From Leifsonia sp. ku-ls (lineage in GTDB: Bacteria; Actinomycetota; Actinomycetes; Actinomycetales; Microbacteriaceae): 64,000 nucleotides of DNA. The stretch is taken from positions 100 through 64,099 of the forward strand of contig QKXI01000009.1 of the NCBI GenBank assembly GCA_003367665.1, read 5' to 3'. How positions within the stretch are numbered: position 1 is the first letter of the stretch; each line of letters opens with the position of its first letter. Of the stretch, positions 60,186 to 64,000 are shown one piece after another. The position numbers and the translations under genes are program-made. The notes under the pieces are model-generated. The model was given only the letters and a program-made list of their open reading frames with translations, ran no database searches and had not been told where the DNA came from.

Positions 60186-61031
60186 ATGGGATTCCTGGAC
60201 CGCCTTCTCGGACGCGAGGAACCGCGTCCGAACGGCTCTCAGCAGCAGAACGGCGCCTACCAGCCGTACGGGTCGGCCCAAGCACCCGGCGGCCCGGCCA
60301 CCGGTGGCCCGAACGCCCAGCCGGCGACCGGGACGACGCCTCGCAGCGAGGACGAGATCGCGGTCGAGCGGTACCGCTACCTGCTGCGCACGGCGCCACC
60401 GGAGACGATCGAGCAGGTGCACGAAGAGGCGTTCGCCAAGCTGACGCCGGAGCAGCGCCGCTTGGTCTTCGAACAGCTCAGCCAGAACGCGCCGGCCGGC
60501 GGGCAACCGCGCGCGGACGACGCCCGCTCGCTCGCCCAGGCGGCGACCCGGTCCGAGCTGCGTCAGCCGGGAACGCTGGAGCGCTCCCTCGGAGGGTACG
60601 GCGGCCGCGGCGGCGGATACGGCGGTCCCGGACTCGGGAGCATGTTCGCCACCTCCCTGCTCGGAAGCGTCGCGGGCTACGTCATCGGCTCCGCGCTGGT
60701 CAGCACCTTCCTGCCGTCGCCCATGGACAGCCAGGCGGACGGCTCCGGCGACCAGAACGCGGGCAGCGCCAACGACCAGGGCGGCGACGGCGGCTCCGGC
60801 GACCAGGGTGGCGGCGGCGACCAGAGCGGCCCTGACCAAACCGGCGGCTCCACGGAGGCAGCCGGATGGGATGGCGGCTCCACGAGCGACGCCGGCGGCT
60901 GGGACGGTGGCTCCGGCGGTTGGGACGGTGGCTCCGGTGGCGGCTGGGGCGGCGGTTCCGGCGGCGACTGGGGCGGCTTCGGCGGTGGCGATTTCGGCGG
61001 TGGCGACTTCGGAGGCGGGGACTTCATCTGA
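60186..61031 (+). CDS. Gly-rich protein with one hydrophobic segment, unknown
   Basis: This 281-residue protein has a Gln/Gly/Pro-rich N terminus, a helical segment (VERYRYLLRTAPPETIEQVH, then FAKLTPEQRRLVFEQLSQNA, about residues 60-105), a short hydrophobic stretch (GSMFATSLLGSVAGYVIGSA, about 155-175) and a long Gly/Ser/Trp/Asp tail with repeats of GGWDGGSG and GGGDF. Homologous proteins in this group are sometimes annotated as transport ATPases, but no ATPase motif is present. GGAGGG precedes the ATG. Function unknown. Confidence 0.7.
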   Translation: MGFLDRLLGREEPRPNGSQQQNGAYQPYGSAQAPGGPATGGPNAQPATGTTPRSEDEIAVERYRYLLRTAPPETIEQVHEEAFAKLTPEQRRLVFEQLSQNAPAGGQPRADDARSLAQAATRSELRQPGTLERSLGGYGGRGGGYGGPGLGSMFATSLLGSVAGYVIGSALVSTFLPSPMDSQADGSGDQNAGSANDQGGDGGSGDQGGGGDQSGPDQTGGSTEAAGWDGGSTSDAGGWDGGSGGWDGGSGGGWGGGSGGDWGGFGGGDFGGGDFGGGDFI

Positions 61032-61045
61032 CGTCGAGCACCCCA

Positions 61046-61149
61046 AGGCGGGAGACCATGGCGCGAACCGATGACCCGGTAGGCGGGAGGCCATGGCGCG
61101 AGCCGATGACCCGGTAGGCGGGAGGCCATGGCGCGAGCCGATGACCCGT
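61046..61149. repeat. Three tandem copies of a 35-bp unit
   Basis: Copies at 61046-61080, 61081-61115 and 61116-61149 share AGGCGGGAG-CCATGGCGCGA-CCGATGACCCGGT; the second and third are identical until a one-base loss at the end, and a partial fourth copy follows. The units lie between convergent genes and contain no long palindrome. Confidence 0.85.
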
Positions 61150-61220
61150 AGGCGGCCGCCGATCGCGTGAGCCGATGGCGCCCTCCGCGTCCGGCTCGGG
61201 CGAGAGGCGTCGGCACGACG

Positions 61221-63311
61221 TCAGGCCCGGAGGGCGGCCGCGAAGGGGAGGACGGCCCCTGCGCCTGCGCGGAGCAGCTCGTGCCCGGCGACGGTCATCG
61301 TCCAGCGGCTGTCGACCAGGTCGTCGACCAGGAGAACCGGCGCAGCAGGCGGGAGGGACAGCCCGTCGGCGCTGAAGCGATCCCAGACCGACGCGAGCCG
61401 GAAGGCGCTGTTGCCGCCGGGGGAGCCGGACGGGGGAGCGCCCTTCCAGCCGAGGGTTCCGGCGAACGGAAGCCGGCCGACGGACGCGATGCCGCGAGCG
61501 AGGGACTCGATGAACACCGGCCTGCGACGGGAGGGCATGGCCACGACCGCGGCAGGGCGGGCAGCCCAGTCCCAGTCGGCGAGGACCCGGACGCACGCGT
61601 CGAGAACGGCAGGGGGCACAGGCTGGTCGGGAGCGTCGTCGGCCAGCAGCTCGCGCAGCCGGCCGCCCCAGCCGAGATCCGTCAGGCGCGCCAGGGCCCG
61701 ACCCGGTTGGAGAAGCTGATCCGGCGCCAGCTTGCCCTTGACCGGTAGGCCGAGCCGGTCCGCGCCGGTCGGCCACAGCTTGCGCGGCTCCAGCTCGACG
61801 CCGACACGATCGAGCAGGCTGCCGACCTCGCCGGCGGCGGCATCGTCGACGTCGCGCGGGTACCAGACGCCGGCACAGTTGTCGCAGCGGCCGCACGGCC
61901 CGGCGTCCGGATCGTCGAGGGCCCGCTGCAGGAACTCCATGCGGCAGCCGGAAGTGGATTCGTACTCGAGCATCGACTGTTGCTCGGCCTCACGCGCGGC
62001 CGCGATGCGCGCGTAGCGCTCCTCGTCGTACACCCAGGGCGCACCCGTCGCGACCCATCCGCCGCTCACCCGACGGACCGCGCCGTCGACGTCGAGCACT
62101 TTCAGCAGCAGCTCGAGCGTCGACGCACGCAGGTCGACCCGGCTCTCGAGGACGCGCGTGGACTGGGGCGCGTCGCCCAGCGCATCCAGGACCGCGGCCG
62201 CCTTCTCTTCGGACGGCATGGACGCGGTGGCGAAGTACTGCCAGATCGCGCGGTCCTCCGGGCCGGGCAGCAGCAGGACGTCGGCGTTGTCGGTGGCTCG
62301 GCCCGCGCGGCCGACCTGCTGGTAGTACGCCACCGGCGAGGACGGCGCGCCGAGGTGCACGACGAATCCGAGGTCGGGCTTGTCGAAGCCCATTCCGAGC
62401 GCACTCGTCGCCACCAGGGCCTTCACCTCGTTGCGCTTGAGCCGGCCCTCCAGATCTTCGCGCTCGGCCGTGTCGGTCTGCCCGGTGTAGGCGTAGGCCT
62501 CGTGCCCGGCCCTGCGCAGCACACGTGCGGTGTCTTCCGCGGCGGACACGGTCAGCGTGTAGACGATGCCACTGCCCGGCAGATCGGTCAGGTGACCGGC
62601 GAGCCACGCCAGCCGGGCGGTCGCGTCGGGAAGGGGCAGCACTCCGAGGCGGAGGGACCGGCGCGCGAGCGGCCCGCGGATGGTCAGGACCTCGCCTGAC
62701 CGGCCGGCCCCCAGTTGCTCGACCACATCGGCGACCACCCGTTCGTTGGCCGTCGCGGTGGTCGCGAGCACGGGGATGTCTGCCGGCAGCAGCGCGATGA
62801 GGTCGCGCAGGCGGCGGTAGTCGGGCCGGAAGTCGTGGCCCCAGTCGGAGATGCAGTGCGCCTCGTCGACGACGAGGAGGCCGCTCCGCTCCACCAGAGC
62901 GGGCAGCTGCGTGTCGCGGAACTCGGGATTGTTGAGCCGCTCGGGCGAGACCAGCAGCACGTCGACCGAGTCTTCGCGCAGGCGCGCCGCCACATCGTCC
63001 CACTCGTGGCGGTTCGCCGAGTTGATGGTGACGGCGCGCACGCCCGCGCGTTCCGCCGCGGCGACCTGATCGCGCATCAGGGCGAGCAGGGGGGAGACCA
63101 GGATGGTCGGGCCGGCCCCTCTCGCCCGCAGGAGCATGGTGGCGACGAAGTACACGGCCGACTTGCCCCAGCCGGTGCGTTGCACCACCAGCGCACGACG
63201 GTGGTCGTCGACCAGCGCGCGGATGGCCTCGAACTGGCCGTCGTGGAACTCCGCCTCCGGTCGCCCGACGAGGGAGCGGAGGCTGGAGAGGGCATCTGTG
63301 GCGGTGGTCAT
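61221..63311 (-). CDS. RecQ-family DNA helicase with phosphoribosyltransferase-like tail
   Basis: This 696-residue helicase unwinds DNA 3' to 5' with ATP. Motif 0 has FHDGQFEAI, motif I TGWGKSAVYF, motif II VVDEAHCISDWGHDFRPDY, motif III TATAN, and motif VI YYQQVGRAGRATD. The RecQ zinc cluster is in SGCRMEFLQRALDD and CGRCDNC (about residues 455-480). The last 150 residues contain APVLLVDDLVDSRWTMTVAG, the pattern of a PRPP-binding loop, so a PRTase-like domain is fused at the C terminus. ATG 63311 is chosen as the first Met before the helicase core. Confidence 0.9.
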   Translation of the reverse strand: MTTATDALSSLRSLVGRPEAEFHDGQFEAIRALVDDHRRALVVQRTGWGKSAVYFVATMLLRARGAGPTILVSPLLALMRDQVAAAERAGVRAVTINSANRHEWDDVAARLREDSVDVLLVSPERLNNPEFRDTQLPALVERSGLLVVDEAHCISDWGHDFRPDYRRLRDLIALLPADIPVLATTATANERVVADVVEQLGAGRSGEVLTIRGPLARRSLRLGVLPLPDATARLAWLAGHLTDLPGSGIVYTLTVSAAEDTARVLRRAGHEAYAYTGQTDTAEREDLEGRLKRNEVKALVATSALGMGFDKPDLGFVVHLGAPSSPVAYYQQVGRAGRATDNADVLLLPGPEDRAIWQYFATASMPSEEKAAAVLDALGDAPQSTRVLESRVDLRASTLELLLKVLDVDGAVRRVSGGWVATGAPWVYDEERYARIAAAREAEQQSMLEYESTSGCRMEFLQRALDDPDAGPCGRCDNCAGVWYPRDVDDAAAGEVGSLLDRVGVELEPRKLWPTGADRLGLPVKGKLAPDQLLQPGRALARLTDLGWGGRLRELLADDAPDQPVPPAVLDACVRVLADWDWAARPAAVVAMPSRRRPVFIESLARGIASVGRLPFAGTLGWKGAPPSGSPGGNSAFRLASVWDRFSADGLSLPPAAPVLLVDDLVDSRWTMTVAGHELLRAGAGAVLPFAAALRA

Positions 63312-63403
63312 GGAGCCATCGTCGCAGGGACGCCTGACGGCCGGCCCCGATCGCCGGAATCTGTGGAGAAGTGCGATCGGGGGCCGGCTGTGGACGGAAT
63401 GGC

Positions 63404-63787
63404 TCAGACGTGCGGGCGGACGCGGCGGCGCTGCGAGGCCCGGATGCCGCCGAGCAGGGCGGACACCACGATGATCAGCCCGAGCGCGGCGGCCGCGAGG
63501 GCCCACGCCGAGCCAGGGGTGAGGGAGCGCAGCCAGAGGGCGACGTCCGCGGCCCGTTCTGCCGACGCGAGGACGTAGAGGGTCGCCCCGGAGAACAGCG
63601 TGAGGAGCAGTCCCCAGACCACTCCACCCCAGCGGATCGGCGCGCGCCCACCCGGCGTGGAAGGTGCGGGCGCCGGCCAGGCAGCGGTGCTCTCCCGCAG
63701 GTCGGGCGCCGAGGGCGGTGCCACCGGCGTCGTCGGCGAACCCTCCGCGCCGAGCCCGGCCGTCACGTCGTCGTTCTGTTCGCTCAT
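63404..63787 (-). CDS. Two-helix membrane protein, unknown
   Basis: This 127-residue protein has an acidic, Pro-rich N-terminal 50 residues and two membrane helices (GVVWGLLLTLFSGATLYVLA, about 57-76; AWALAAAALGLIIVVSALLG, about 97-117) followed by an Arg-rich end. ATG 63787 has GAGGAG 6 nt upstream. GTG 63814 would overlap the upstream stop (GTGA) but lacks a ribosome site. It is cotranscribed with the gene cut by the right edge. Confidence 0.65.
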   Translation of the reverse strand: MSEQNDDVTAGLGAEGSPTTPVAPPSAPDLRESTAAWPAPAPSTPGGRAPIRWGGVVWGLLLTLFSGATLYVLASAERAADVALWLRSLTPGSAWALAAAALGLIIVVSALLGGIRASQRRRVRPHV

Positions 63788-63810
63788 CTTCGTCTCCTCG
63801 TCCGTCTCGG

Positions 63811-64000
63811 TCACTGCTGCAGGAGGGCGGGGAGGCCCTCGTGGGTGAGGTGGATTCCGGCGATCCCGTCCCCGGCGAGCACCAGAGCCGCCACGGTCAG
63901 GGCGGCGAGCAGGATCCCGAGGAAGATCAGGAACCCGCTGCGTCGGCGGGCGAGGCCCGCGATCAGCACGACGACGCCCACCACGAGCGTCGCGGCGGCC
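63811..64000 (-). CDS. Membrane protein, C-terminal part (cut by the window edge)
   Basis: The minus-strand frame enters from the right edge and ends in TGA at 63813-63811. The visible 62 residues hold two hydrophobic helices (AATLVVGVVVLIAGLARRRS and FLIFLGILLAALTVAALVLA) and end HEGLPALLQQ. The layout would fit a PspC-domain protein, but too little is visible to name it. Confidence 0.5.
   Translation of the reverse strand, partial: AAATLVVGVVVLIAGLARRRSGFLIFLGILLAALTVAALVLAGDGIAGIHLTHEGLPALLQQ

Noticed and set aside
61046-61149. CRISPR array
   Set aside because: The 35-bp units are directly contiguous with no unique spacers, and no cas genes are present.

Overview
The window is chromosomal DNA of a high-GC Gram-positive bacterium, most likely an actinobacterium of the Microbacteriaceae type. 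The reasons are the strong G/C third-position bias, the MaoC-MaoC-murB gene order, the furA-katA pair, the many GTG starts and ATGA overlaps, and many genes whose start codon lies 6-7 nt after a TANNNT box, as expected for leaderless actinobacterial mRNAs. No rRNA, tRNA or CRISPR array was seen.

1-17 kb: a marR gene divergent from a quinone-oxidoreductase-like gene with two 18-bp operators between them; a 42-residue small protein ahead of a sarcosine-oxidase-like flavoenzyme; a MOSC protein; the Kup potassium transporter; an FUSC membrane protein; a GH13 trehalose-synthase-like enzyme with altered active-site motifs; an ECF sigma factor with a probable membrane anti-sigma partner; an aldose epimerase; and a GABA catabolic locus (PucR-type regulator divergent from gabT-gabD). 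A PhzF-like protein follows.

17-35 kb: furA-katA with a 59-residue small gene, a CPA1 Na+/H+ antiporter, a TetR/MFS efflux pair with two clear operators and a 16-G tract, a 27-bp perfect palindrome, a GIY-YIG protein, a mannose-6-phosphate-isomerase-like enzyme, a four-gene ABC system (two very large FtsX-type permeases and two ATPases), an alpha/beta hydrolase and two unknown membrane proteins.

35-50 kb: a long cell-wall-sugar and muropeptide utilisation locus. It has a dipeptide epimerase, a GNAT enzyme, a divergent MurR/RpiR regulator, an oligopeptide-type ABC importer (binding protein, two permeases, fused double ATPase), murQ, anmK, a class-C beta-lactamase-like hydrolase and a very large D-lactate-dehydrogenase-like flavoprotein. 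MurQ releases D-lactate, so the last gene probably consumes its by-product. An MFS transporter closes the run.

50-54.5 kb: a minus-strand operon of a GntR regulator, an ADP-ribosylglycohydrolase-family protein, an NCS1 base/nucleoside permease and a PfkB sugar kinase, probably for a nucleoside or ADP-ribose-like substrate.

54.5-58 kb: an accessory, lower-GC island. It holds a secreted RHS/WapA-like gene cut short, joined out of frame to what looks like the last codons of a lost toxin, two orphan unknown genes (the first a likely immunity gene), an IS481-like transposase remnant, and a 27-residue Cys-containing peptide gene with its own promoter, 20-bp palindromic operator, strong ribosome binding site and terminator.

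58-64 kb: housekeeping genes resume with two MaoC dehydratase subunits (hadA/hadB-like), murB, a Gly-rich protein, a three-copy 35-bp tandem repeat, a RecQ helicase with a phosphoribosyltransferase-like tail, a small membrane protein and a gene cut by the right edge.
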